A program made the translations under genes and the position numbers. The notes below the pieces were generated by a model, which did no database searches, was not told the origin of the DNA, and was given only the letters and a program-made list of their open reading frames with translations. Shown here piece after piece: positions 15,193-23,922 of a DNA stretch of 64,000 nucleotides; position 1 is the first letter of the stretch, and every line of letters begins with the position of its first letter. This DNA is from an uncultured Rothia sp. (lineage in GTDB: Bacteria; Actinomycetota; Actinomycetes; Actinomycetales; Micrococcaceae), in NCBI GenBank assembly GCA_946221065.1, contig CAMIIO010000002.1, positions 247,183 to 311,182 on the forward strand, given 5' to 3'.

Positions 15193-15846
15193 CTAGTGGT
15201 TGATGTAGGCGTCCACGGTGAGCATGACGGCGCGCGTGGAGTCTTCGGCGCTACGGCGGGCATGGTGAATCTCGTAGTCCATGGCAAGCATAAAAATCGA
15301 ACCGAAGATTGAGACGGCGACGGCGTCCGGGTGCTGGGCGGCGTCTACCCGGTAGCTGGTGGAGAGATTGCGGACAAGGTCTTCGAGTTCCCCCACCAGT
15401 TCCTGCCGCACCTTGGTGAGGTTGGGGGACCAGGATTCTTTGCTCCTCCACACCTCAGTAATCCACAGCCGCGCGAACCCCGGGTGATCCTGCAGAAATT
15501 CAAAGGCGGCCTTTGACGCGCCTCGGATAGCCTCGCGAGGGTCACGTTTTTGGGCGCCGAGCTGCACCTCTTCCCGCAACAGGTTAGCCCCGTATTGTAG
15601 AAGCTGTTCCACCAGGGTTTTTTTGGAACCAAAATTGTAATATACCGTGCCCTTAGAGACGCCCGCTTTGAGGGCAACCTCCTCCACCGTGGTGGAGGAG
15701 GGACCCTTTTCGCTCATGATTTCCAGTGCCGCCTGGAAAAGTTTGAGCTGGGTACGGTTAGTCCGCCCAGGACGGCGGGTTCTGGCGTTGACTACCGGGA
15801 TAGAGTACTGAAATCCGGGGGTGGGGTTAGGTGTGGAGTCAGGCAT
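15193..15846 (-). CDS. TetR-family transcriptional regulator
   Basis: A 217-residue repressor. The N-terminal HTH reads LFQAALEIMSEKGPSSTTVE followed by AGVSKGTVYYNFGSKKTLVE, the standard TetR pattern. The ligand-binding C-terminal domain is helical and gives no ligand clue. It follows the YhgE gene with no gap (its ATG comes directly after that gene's TAA) and probably controls that export operon. Confidence 0.92.
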   Translation of the reverse strand: MPDSTPNPTPGFQYSIPVVNARTRRPGRTNRTQLKLFQAALEIMSEKGPSSTTVEEVALKAGVSKGTVYYNFGSKKTLVEQLLQYGANLLREEVQLGAQKRDPREAIRGASKAAFEFLQDHPGFARLWITEVWRSKESWSPNLTKVRQELVGELEDLVRNLSTSYRVDAAQHPDAVAVSIFGSIFMLAMDYEIHHARRSAEDSTRAVMLTVDAYINH

Positions 15847-18618
15847 TTAGACGGCGATTTCCGGGTTGAGGGTTTTTAGGGTCCAGGTTCGGCTTCTGCG
15901 GGTTCCGATGTAACCAAGCAGTAGGCCAATGAAACCCCATAGCAAGAGTACCGCGATAATCCCGGGCATAGCACCGAGGTCAATACCGTATGCCAGTCTA
16001 CGGACGCCGGAGAGTGCCCAGCCCATAGGGAGGACGTAGTGGAGCCAGCGAATGGATTCCGGCAAGGTCTGGTAGGGCATCATGCCGCCGGCGGTTACCA
16101 GCTGAATAATCAGCACAATGAGTGCCAGCAGCTTACCGGGGGCCGCCAGGAGCGCCACGAAGCCGTAGATAATCGCCGTGTACACCAGGGACACCAGCCC
16201 AAGGAAGACAAACACCCAGAATGGGTGGGCAAAGTCGAAGCCTAGTACCCAATCCACTACCGCGTAAAGCAGGATGGTCTGCAAAATACCTACCACGGCA
16301 AAGGGACCCCAGGCGCCAACGGTAATACGCGCCGAGTTGGTGTTAGATGCTAGCGCACGAGTGTTTTCTGGGCGCATGGTCTGCACGAGCATGAGCGCAC
16401 CAATCCAGAGGGCGAGCACCATGAAGAACGGGCCCATGCCCTCACCGTAGACGTCGCCGGAGGCAAGCGAGGTGTCGTGTAGATTCACGGGGTTAGACAT
16501 CGTATCTGCTACCGCGTTCTGCTGGCTCTCATTCAACGAAGGGATCTTCTTGACGCCGTCGCTCAACCCCGTATGGAGCTGGTTCGCGCCGTCGGAGAGG
16601 TCTTGCGCGCCGGATTGCACCTTACCGGTGCCGTCATCGAGCTTAACAGCGCCATCGTGCAGGTCGGTAGCGCCGTCGTCGAGCTTGGCGGCACCGTTCG
16701 CTAGGTCTTGGGTGCCGGCGAGTGCCGACTGCTGACCGTCGTTGAGCTGGTGAGCGGCGGCGGCAAGAGTGCTTGAACCATCTGAAAGTTGCAAGGTTCC
16801 GCCGGCTAGTTTGGCTGCGCCATCTGCGAGCTTTCCGGTGTTGGTTTCGAGTTCCTTGGATCCGGATGCTAGTTTGTGGGCACCGTCGTTGGCAGAGTCG
16901 ATGCCGGCCGAGAGCTGTTGTGCGCCGTCGTTCAGCTTGCTAGCACCGTCGGAGAGTTTAGTAGCGCCGTCGTTGGCGGAGTCGATACCGGCCGAAAGTT
17001 GTTGCGCACCATCGTTTAGCTTGCTAGCACCATCGGAGAGCTTAGTAGCGCCGTCATGGGCTGCCGCCGCACCCTCAGAAACCTTATGCGCGCCGTCATT
17101 AAGCTGGGCAACGCCGGAAGTCAATTCACCAATTTTTCCACCGATGGCGGAGGTCCCATCGATGGCGCAGGAGCTACCCAGACGTCCGAGTCCATCCGAG
17201 ATTTTGTCCAGTGCGTTCTGGTTGACTGTGGTGAGGTCCGCCTTGGTTTGTTCGCTGGTGATACGGCCAAGAATTTGATCTGCTTGCTCCTGGGTGAGCG
17301 TGCCGTCAGCAACGAGCGGAGCAAGCTGGGCCTGCATATCGCTGTGAAGGCGGGCGGTGACGTCGTCGGTTAGCTGGGCAGCGCCGTTGGGTGAGTTCTC
17401 AGCAGAGGAAAGATCCGCGCATACTTTGTTGAGGTCCTCCCCTACTTTGCCGATTCCCGAGTCCTGAATCTTCTGGTTCAGCTCTGCGGTGCCATCTGCA
17501 AGCTGGCTTGCTCCTGATGCGAGGTCGCCGGTTCCGTTGGCGAGGTCGCTCGCGCCGGTTGAAAGCTGGCCGGTGGAGTCGGAGAGCGTGTGCCCGCCCT
17601 CAGAAAGCTTCTGCGTACCTGCTGCGAGGTCGCTCGCGCCGGTTGAAAGCTGGCCGGTGGAGTCGGAGAGCGTGTGCCCACCGTCAGAAAGCTTCTGCGT
17701 ACCTGCCGCAAGATCACTTGCACCGGTTGAAAGCTGCTGAGTACCGCCATAGAGCTTCGCCGAGCCATCTGCTAACTGTTGCACACCTAAGGAAGCGTCG
17801 GAGACACCGGAGGACAGTTTATCCGCGCCCTGGGCTAACTGACCGGAGCCGTCCGCCAACTGTTTCTGACCATCCACAAGCCGTCCAGAGCCATCCCGCA
17901 GCTGGATGGTGCCGTCCTTGAGAGTCAGTGTTCCGTTAGCCAGGCTCGAAGAACCGTCCTTCACCTGATCCAGAGCGTCGGTGAGCTTGACGCTACCCTC
18001 ATCAAGTTCCTGCGCACCATCTGCGGCATCGGAAATATTGGAGTGAATAGTGGTAAAGCTTGCCAAGAGCTGATTGGCAGTTTCATTACCCACTTTGGAG
18101 GCCACGGTATCTCGCACAGCGGTCCCGGCACGGTTCACAATGCTGGTCAAAATATAGTTGTTGGCATCATTGGTAATCACTTCGATGCCGGCGGACTCTG
18201 GATCAATCTCGCCCACGTTACCGTTATCATCGGGTTTGAAGGAGCCCGCTGACTGCAGATTTTTCGAGAAATCGCTGGGGATAATCAGCGCAAAGCTGTA
18301 GTCGCCATTGGCAACTTTTTCCACAGCTTCATCACGAGTTTGGACGTCGTGCCACTGAAAATCGGCAGATTCCTTAAGGTTATCCGCCACCTCTTGACCG
18401 GTATTGACGTGCTCACCGCTTGAGTTTTCGGCACCGGCGTCTTGCATCACTAAGGCACCGGGCACCTCATCAACCGTGCCGTAAGGATCCCAGTTAGCGT
18501 ACAGGTAGATACCGCCGTAGAGTAGCGGAATACACGCCATTGCCAGCAGCACCAGCTTGGGCAGAATGCCGGCGGTAAGGCGCTTAAGCTCGGATAAGGT
18601 TACTCGAAGAATACCCAT
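15847..18618 (-). CDS. YhgE/Pip-family membrane protein
   Basis: A 923-residue membrane protein of the YhgE/phage-infection-protein family, related to ABC-2 and Mmp-type export. One TM helix follows a short cytoplasmic start (LVLLAMACIPLLYGGIYLYA); a 600-residue extracellular part carries many copies of an 11-14-residue motif (LSDGASKLNDGAQQL, LASGASQLADGTAEL), predicted to form a long helical stalk. Five or six TM helices close the protein. Two sets of near-identical 84-bp tandem units lie at 16881-17048 and 17551-17740. It sits between a degenerate ABC ATPase gene and the TetR gene, so all three likely form an operon. The related Lactococcus Pip is a phage receptor; here export or cell-surface function is inferred. 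Confidence 0.88.
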   Translation of the reverse strand: MGILRVTLSELKRLTAGILPKLVLLAMACIPLLYGGIYLYANWDPYGTVDEVPGALVMQDAGAENSSGEHVNTGQEVADNLKESADFQWHDVQTRDEAVEKVANGDYSFALIIPSDFSKNLQSAGSFKPDDNGNVGEIDPESAGIEVITNDANNYILTSIVNRAGTAVRDTVASKVGNETANQLLASFTTIHSNISDAADGAQELDEGSVKLTDALDQVKDGSSSLANGTLTLKDGTIQLRDGSGRLVDGQKQLADGSGQLAQGADKLSSGVSDASLGVQQLADGSAKLYGGTQQLSTGASDLAAGTQKLSDGGHTLSDSTGQLSTGASDLAAGTQKLSEGGHTLSDSTGQLSTGASDLANGTGDLASGASQLADGTAELNQKIQDSGIGKVGEDLNKVCADLSSAENSPNGAAQLTDDVTARLHSDMQAQLAPLVADGTLTQEQADQILGRITSEQTKADLTTVNQNALDKISDGLGRLGSSCAIDGTSAIGGKIGELTSGVAQLNDGAHKVSEGAAAAHDGATKLSDGASKLNDGAQQLSAGIDSANDGATKLSDGASKLNDGAQQLSAGIDSANDGAHKLASGSKELETNTGKLADGAAKLAGGTLQLSDGSSTLAAAAHQLNDGQQSALAGTQDLANGAAKLDDGATDLHDGAVKLDDGTGKVQSGAQDLSDGANQLHTGLSDGVKKIPSLNESQQNAVADTMSNPVNLHDTSLASGDVYGEGMGPFFMVLALWIGALMLVQTMRPENTRALASNTNSARITVGAWGPFAVVGILQTILLYAVVDWVLGFDFAHPFWVFVFLGLVSLVYTAIIYGFVALLAAPGKLLALIVLIIQLVTAGGMMPYQTLPESIRWLHYVLPMGWALSGVRRLAYGIDLGAMPGIIAVLLLWGFIGLLLGYIGTRRSRTWTLKTLNPEIAV

Positions 18619-18694
18619 AACGGTTAGTAAATCCTCTAAAAAATCTAAGATAAATCGCTACTCGACACGAGTGCGAAAGAATGTGAAAGCTGTA

Positions 18695-19411
18695 TCAGGC
18701 TCGAACGGATCCGGGAGGAAGAGCTTCTTCCCACACGGTTTCCTCATCGTTGGGAGTTTGATCAAATTCATCGTGAGCACTTCCCACCACGGCAGATTTG
18801 CCGTGCCAGGCGCTAGAAATATGCGGTACCACGGCAACGACGACGCGCGGGTGTTCCGGATCTTCGGCAAGTTCTTGTAGGTAGGGAAGCCACATACGGG
18901 TGTGGTTGAGGTGGCGGGATGGGGTATCAAAAACAAGCAGGTCCGCTTGGGGGTAGCTGGAAGCCAACGCACTCATGAGTTGCATACGTTGCGTACCGTT
19001 TACCTGCTCAATCCAGAGATTCTCTAGGTCTTGCAGGTTGTGCTCTTTGAGCCATAGCCCGCTTTGGGGCCGAGCAAAGGCAGACATGGTGTAGCTTCTC
19101 ATTTCAGAGACGTAATCATGTACGCGCATAAAGTTTTCGGGCTCATTTACGCCGGGGGAATCAACGATCTCGGACCGTTTGCGGAGTTCTTTGCGGTGGA
19201 TTCGGTGTTGAGATCCGGTATCTGAGTCTCGGATAAGAATCTTTCCTCCGGAGGGCTTCATGCGTCCGGTTAAGGTAAGGGAAAGCGCGGTGCGTTCTAG
19301 CTGGCTATCTGCCTGAATAATAATGGCTTCTCCGGGGTCTACATCAAAGCTGGTAGGACCAAAGAGCGGGTGGTGCCGTCCTTTAGCCCAAATATCTTTA
19401 ACTACCAGCAT
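18695..19411 (-). CDS. Degenerate ABC-type ATPase, partner of the YhgE protein
   Basis: A 238-residue protein with the outline of an ABC nucleotide-binding domain but missing key residues. The N-terminus MLVVKDIWAKGRHHPLFGPT and FDVDPGEAIIIQAD match the strand leading to Walker A, yet the P-loop itself reads IIIQADSQLERTALSLTL, with no GxxGxGK. The signature-like site is VNGTQRMQLMSAL, the Walker B-like strand is ADLLVFDTP (Thr where Glu is expected), and the switch His is VVPHIS. It is probably a non-hydrolysing or regulatory subunit. ATG 19411 has GGGAG seven bases upstream. It is first in the operon with YhgE and TetR genes. Confidence 0.65.
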   Translation of the reverse strand: MLVVKDIWAKGRHHPLFGPTSFDVDPGEAIIIQADSQLERTALSLTLTGRMKPSGGKILIRDSDTGSQHRIHRKELRKRSEIVDSPGVNEPENFMRVHDYVSEMRSYTMSAFARPQSGLWLKEHNLQDLENLWIEQVNGTQRMQLMSALASSYPQADLLVFDTPSRHLNHTRMWLPYLQELAEDPEHPRVVVAVVPHISSAWHGKSAVVGSAHDEFDQTPNDEETVWEEALPPGSVRA

Positions 19412-19581
19412 ATGAATCTCCCTATGCACTAGCCTTTTGCGTACATACGATTCTAACTTGAACTCTTCGGTCAGTTTTACTTAAATACCTGTGAGATATC
19501 AGACTCACGGGTGATTCTCAGGTCACAAAGCGTCAGCAAACCTCTCCACGGGAGCCCTCGGACAGGTTTTCACCCCCCCCG

Positions 19582-20076
19582 TTATCTATACTTCTGAAAG
19601 AATGTACGCAAGATATCCGCACATTCTTCCTCCAACACCCCCGAATGCACCTCCACCCAGTGCGGATAACGACGATCGCGCAACACGTCATACTGGCTCC
19701 CCACCGCACCGGTCTTCTCCTCCCACGCACCCATCACCAGCCGCGGAATACGTGCCAACAGAATAGCTCCGGCGCACATCACACACGGCTCCAGCGTCAC
19801 CACCAGGGTGCAATCTTCTAGCCGCCAGGTTCCCAGCCGGGCAGCGGCGTCACGAATTGCCAGCACCTCCGCGTGGGCAGTCGGGTCAGCGTCCGCTTCG
19901 CGCCGATTAGCGCCAACCCCCAACACCTCGCCGTCTGGCCCAATCACTACAGCGCCAATCGGCACATCCTGAGAAACCGCAGTCTTTTCTGCTTCGGCAA
20001 GTGCCAGCCTCATCCATGCCTCATGCTGTGGCTTTGCGGGGGTGGTTGCGCGAAGAAATCCCTGCTCAGAAGGCAT
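19582..20076 (-). CDS. tadA: tRNA adenosine(34) deaminase
   Basis: Deaminates A34 to inosine in tRNA-Arg(ACG). Zinc-site motifs are DPTAHAEVLAIRDAA (HAE) and TLEPCVMCAGAILL (PCxxC), both intact. Length of 164 residues from ATG 20076 is normal; that start has AGGA six bases upstream, better than the ATG at 20094. It follows recQ closely and is probably co-transcribed. Confidence 0.92.
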   Translation of the reverse strand: MPSEQGFLRATTPAKPQHEAWMRLALAEAEKTAVSQDVPIGAVVIGPDGEVLGVGANRREADADPTAHAEVLAIRDAAARLGTWRLEDCTLVVTLEPCVMCAGAILLARIPRLVMGAWEEKTGAVGSQYDVLRDRRYPHWVEVHSGVLEEECADILRTFFQKYR

Positions 20077-20098
20077 ATATTCCTGGTTGATCATATAT

Positions 20099-22291
20099 TT
20101 AGTGCGTTACCGCTAACGCATAGGGGAACACAGCAGTAGCACCCGCCTGTAAGAGCAAACGAGAAGCTACGGTAATACTCCAGCGGGAATCTACTTGATC
20201 GCTCACCAGCAACACCGGCTGTGGATTCCGGGCAAGCTCCTGCGCCACGGCGTCGGGCACGGCAAAGGAGTGAAAGACTCCAGCACAGCGGAACACCGAG
20301 TTACCACCAAAATGTTGCGAGGGTGCCACCGCTTCTAAAGAGCCAAAATCTTGCAACTTGCCCACCGCAGCCAGACCGCGCGCCAGAGAATCCGTGAGCT
20401 GCGGACGAGTAAGGGAAGGAAGGGAGATTACGGCTGTCGGTCGAACCTGCCAGTCCCACTCCCCCAACACCTGCACGCTTGCCTTACCCAAATCCGCCGG
20501 AACCGGACCGTCGAGCAGGTTACCGGCGTCGTCGGTGGTAAAAATTTCACGCAAGCGGTTACCCCAGCCGACGTCGGAAAGGCGAGCCAGAGCCCTACCT
20601 TCCTGCGGTCGGAGGTCGGCGGGAATCCTACCTTTCACAGGCTTACCGTTTTCGCTAATGTTGAGACGGTCAAGGCCGGTAGGCCACTGCCCACGAGGTT
20701 CAATCGGCACGCCCACCTGCTGCAACCGGGTGCGAGCTACCCGAGAAGCCTGCTCACTGACCTGCACCGAGTACCAGGGGCCGGCGCAATTATCGCACTG
20801 ACCGCAAGGCTGAGCGGTGAGGTCGTCGAGTTCCCGAGCAAGGAATACCATGCGACACATATCGGTACGTTCATACTCCAGCATTGCCTGCTGCTCATGC
20901 TCGCGGGTCTGCGCCACACGCTCATACCGAGCGGCATCATACTCCCAGGGCGCCCCGGTTGCCACCCACCCACCGGAGGTTCGCTCCACAGCGCCCTCCA
21001 CCGCCAGCACCTTCAGTAGCAGATCAATGCCGTTTCGCTTCACGTCCACCCGCGATTCCAGCGCCGGCACGGAGAGCGCCTTCCCCTGCGCGCTTGCTTC
21101 CTGGAGCGCGCTCAACAACTGGGTAGTATTCTCCTGCGTAGGCATGGAAGCCGTAGCAAAATACTCCCAAATCTCTCGATCCTCCTTGCCGGGAAGTAGC
21201 AACACATCCGCGTTAACTGCTCCACGACCGGCACGACCAACCTGCTGGTAGTACGCCACCGCCGACGACGGCGCACCCAAATGAACCACAAACCCCAAAT
21301 CCGGTTTGTCAAAACCCATGCCCAGCGCGCTCGTAGCCACCAATGCTTTTACCCGGTTTTCTTTGAGCGCGCTTTCCGCTTCTAACCGCTCATCGGGGTC
21401 AGTTTTCCCGGTATAGGCAAGCACGTTATAACCGGCATCGCGCAGTGCCGCGGCGGTATCCTCAGCCGCAGAAACCGTAAGCGCATAGATAATGCCCGAA
21501 CCCGAAAACTCCCCCAGGTGCTCCACCAGCCAGCCCACGCGCTGCGAAGAATGAGGTAGCTCCAAATTTCCCAGCCGGAGCGACGAACGCGACAGCGGAC
21601 CGCGCAACACAAACACCTCATCGGCACCCTGCCCCGCAGCCCCCGGAGCGTGCGCACCTAGCTGCTCGGCGACGTCGTGAACCACCCGCTCATTCGCCGT
21701 GGCGGTAGTAGCCAACACCGGAACACCGGCCGGCAGCTCGGCTATCAAGTTACGAATACGGCGATAATCCGGGCGGAAATCATGCCCCCAGTCAGAAATA
21801 CAGTGCGCCTCATCAATCACCAATAAACCCAACCGCCGCTGAATCTGCGGAAGCCACTCCTCCCGGAAACGCGGATTATTCAAACGTTCCGGACCAATCA
21901 ACAACACATCCAGCTCATTAGCCCCCAGCGCCGACTGAATCTCATCCCATTCCGTCACATTCGAGGAATTCACCATTGCCGCACAAACCCCCGCGCGGGC
22001 AGCCGCCTCCACCTGGTCACGCATGAGAGCCAGCAATGGCGAAACAATCAGCGCCGGCCCCGCACCCCGACGTCGAGCCAGCAACGCCGCCAAAAAATAC
22101 ACCGCCGACTTACCCCAGCCCGTCCGCTGGATCACCAGCGCACGACACCGCTGCTCCACCAGGGCTTCGATTGCCTCAAATTGACCGGGATGAAAATCAG
22201 CGGCAGGATTCCCCGTGAGCTGATGGAGAAGTTCCAGCGCTTCTGCGCGAAGAGAAGAGGAATTTTCTGAGGGCGCGGGATTAAAAGTCAT
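20099..22291 (-). CDS. recQ: RecQ-family ATP-dependent DNA helicase
   Basis: A 3'-5' DNA helicase of 730 residues. Motifs: Walker A in VIQRTGWGKSAVYF, the SPLLALMRDQV motif Ia, DEAHCISDWGHDFRPDYRRI (DEAH plus the RecQ aromatic loop), TTATAN, GIIYALTV, SALGMGFDKPDL and HLGAPSS...QQVGRAGRG (motif VI). A zinc site, CRMVF...PCGQCDNC, follows. The C-terminus is longer than E. coli RecQ and has no clear HRDC domain, as in many actinobacterial members. It precedes tadA by 4-22 bp. Confidence 0.92.
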   Translation of the reverse strand: MTFNPAPSENSSSLRAEALELLHQLTGNPAADFHPGQFEAIEALVEQRCRALVIQRTGWGKSAVYFLAALLARRRGAGPALIVSPLLALMRDQVEAAARAGVCAAMVNSSNVTEWDEIQSALGANELDVLLIGPERLNNPRFREEWLPQIQRRLGLLVIDEAHCISDWGHDFRPDYRRIRNLIAELPAGVPVLATTATANERVVHDVAEQLGAHAPGAAGQGADEVFVLRGPLSRSSLRLGNLELPHSSQRVGWLVEHLGEFSGSGIIYALTVSAAEDTAAALRDAGYNVLAYTGKTDPDERLEAESALKENRVKALVATSALGMGFDKPDLGFVVHLGAPSSAVAYYQQVGRAGRGAVNADVLLLPGKEDREIWEYFATASMPTQENTTQLLSALQEASAQGKALSVPALESRVDVKRNGIDLLLKVLAVEGAVERTSGGWVATGAPWEYDAARYERVAQTREHEQQAMLEYERTDMCRMVFLARELDDLTAQPCGQCDNCAGPWYSVQVSEQASRVARTRLQQVGVPIEPRGQWPTGLDRLNISENGKPVKGRIPADLRPQEGRALARLSDVGWGNRLREIFTTDDAGNLLDGPVPADLGKASVQVLGEWDWQVRPTAVISLPSLTRPQLTDSLARGLAAVGKLQDFGSLEAVAPSQHFGGNSVFRCAGVFHSFAVPDAVAQELARNPQPVLLVSDQVDSRWSITVASRLLLQAGATAVFPYALAVTH

Positions 22292-22360
22292 GGGTTAAGT
22301 CTAGGTGTGATGTCACCTTCAAACCACCGGCTAACCACAACGTGGCGAACACGAAAGGAG

Positions 22361-22389
22361 TTGACAGGCGCAGAGTGCCTGTATAGATA
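22361..22389 (+). promoter_or_regulatory. Sigma-70-type promoter before dedA
   Basis: TTGACA (22361-22366) is followed by a TATAGATA stretch starting at 22382, giving a 15-17-bp spacer. It lies in the divergent gap between recQ and the DedA gene. Confidence 0.55.
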
Positions 22390-22457
22390 TTTTGCAGGAG
22401 TAGAATCACCCTCGCAGAGACAGCCAGAATCGCACTGGCACCTACAGAAAGATTTAT

Positions 22458-23144
22458 ATGTCAGCATTTCTCGTGGCAGCCCCCATGCTAGACCTTGTTC
22501 ACGCGCCCATTGCCCTACTCGGCATCGATATTGAGCAGATTCTGCAGAACTCCGGCCCCTGGGCTCTAGCCATCGTGGCACTGATCGTTTTTGTGGAATC
22601 CGGCGTACTCTTCCCCTTTTTGCCCGGCGACTCCCTGCTCTTTACCCTCGGGTTACTCCATACCCAACTGGGCTTAAACATCTGGGTAACTCTGGGCGTG
22701 CTCTTGGTAGTTGCCATTGCCGGCGGGCAGGTAGGTTACTACCTCGGTCATCGCTTTGGCAGAGGACTGTTCACTCCCGGCGGGCGCGTACTGAACACCA
22801 AGAACCTCACCGCCGCAGAAAACTTTTTCCATAAATACGGCGGCAAAGCCCTGGTGCTTGCACGCTTTGTACCCGTGGTTCGTACCTTCGTACCCCTGGC
22901 TGCGGGCGTTGCCGAATACCGCTACCGGGACTTCCTTAAGTGGAATGTTTTTGGCTCCGTGCTCTGGGTAGTACTGCTCACCGTTGCTGGCGTACTGCTG
23001 GGCGGTGTGGAAGTAATCCGCAATAATATCGACATCATTGCGATCATTATCGTGGTGGTTTCCCTGCTTCCCATCGTGATCGAATTCCTGATAGAGCGCC
23101 GTAAGGCTAAGACCGTGGTGGAGATTCTGGACGAAGAACTCTAA
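22458..23144 (+). CDS. DedA-family membrane protein
   Basis: A 228-residue DedA/SNARE-associated protein, a class of undecaprenyl-phosphate or lipid scramblases. Family motifs are visible: VFVESGVLFPFLPGDSLLF (E...FxPGD), YYLGHRFGRG, and FVPVVRTFVPLAAGVAEYRY (the R...G motif in the second re-entrant loop). Five or six hydrophobic helices are predicted. The first 20 residues resemble an extra helix. It is monocistronic with a promoter at 22361 and a palindromic repeat after it. Confidence 0.9.
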   Translation: MSAFLVAAPMLDLVHAPIALLGIDIEQILQNSGPWALAIVALIVFVESGVLFPFLPGDSLLFTLGLLHTQLGLNIWVTLGVLLVVAIAGGQVGYYLGHRFGRGLFTPGGRVLNTKNLTAAENFFHKYGGKALVLARFVPVVRTFVPLAAGVAEYRYRDFLKWNVFGSVLWVVLLTVAGVLLGGVEVIRNNIDIIAIIIVVVSLLPIVIEFLIERRKAKTVVEILDEEL

Positions 23145-23162
23145 TATCTCTTTAGTTGCCAA

Positions 23163-23232
23163 GTGATGGTGTGCGTTAGCGATGGTTGTGGTGAGGTAGC
23201 AGACTACAACCATCGTTCACACGCACCATCAC
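23163..23232 (-). repeat. 70-bp palindromic repeat, copy A
   Basis: Begins GTGATGGTGTGCG and ends ACGCACCATCAC. It is inverted relative to the other three copies (25355, 26944, 38737), judged from the off-centre GAGGTAGCAGACTAC segment. It can fold into a long hairpin, and lies 18 bp after the dedA stop. Confidence 0.85.
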
Positions 23233-23253
23233 TTTGTGTTTTAACATAAAGAC

Positions 23254-23922
23254 ATGATCGAACTCCGTGACGGCACCAAAAAATACAATAGCAACGTGGT
23301 TTTTGAGGACGCCTCCCTAGCTATTGAACCGGGCACTTACTACACACTCACCGGTCCCAACGGCTCGGGAAAATCTACGCTCATGAATTGTTTGCTCCGG
23401 CAGGAAGAACTCACCGCCGGAGAGTTACTGCTCAATGGCAAGTCCGTCACCGCACAGAACCGCGACTACGCCGAACAGATCTTTGGTATCAATGACTCTA
23501 TTGGCTGGCTTCCGGGGCTTACCATCGGTCAACACCTGAACCTACTCTTTGATAACGCCCTGCCACTGCCCAATCCATTGAATACCGAGCTATTCACTCC
23601 TCGGCAGGCACTCGAAGAGCTTGGCGTACCCCAGGCATTTGACCGCCAACCCTATACCCTTAGCTCCGGACAAGAGCAACGTTCACGGCTCGCCTCGCTC
23701 CTGGTACGCCCAGCAGTATTCTATTTCCTCGACGAACCCGAAAAACGCCTCGACGCTGCCGGAGTTCAGTGGATCCGCAACTGGGCCATCGCAAGAGTAG
23801 CCGAAGGCGCAGCCGTGTGCATTGCAACCCACGACGAAGTGCTAAACGCCGTACCCGACGTCGTCAGCCTGCGGTTCCCGCTCAACGACAGCTCTACGGT
23901 TAAGGACGACGCCGGTGAGTAA
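23254..23922 (+). CDS. ABC transporter ATP-binding protein
   Basis: A 222-residue nucleotide-binding subunit. Walker A is TGPNGSGKST, the signature is TLSSGQEQRSRLASLL and Walker B is VFYFLDEPEKRLD, with the switch His in CIATHDE. Its start region lacks a strong Shine-Dalgarno. It overlaps the permease gene by 8 bp and the pair forms one transporter; the substrate is unknown. The permease is broken by frameshifts, so the complex may be inactive. Confidence 0.9.
   Translation: MIELRDGTKKYNSNVVFEDASLAIEPGTYYTLTGPNGSGKSTLMNCLLRQEELTAGELLLNGKSVTAQNRDYAEQIFGINDSIGWLPGLTIGQHLNLLFDNALPLPNPLNTELFTPRQALEELGVPQAFDRQPYTLSSGQEQRSRLASLLVRPAVFYFLDEPEKRLDAAGVQWIRNWAIARVAEGAAVCIATHDEVLNAVPDVVSLRFPLNDSSTVKDDAGE

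Noticed and set aside
22674..23213. A minus-strand frame starting in the 70-bp repeat near 23213
   Set aside because: It is antisense to dedA and its N-terminus is a translation of the repeat, which recurs elsewhere.
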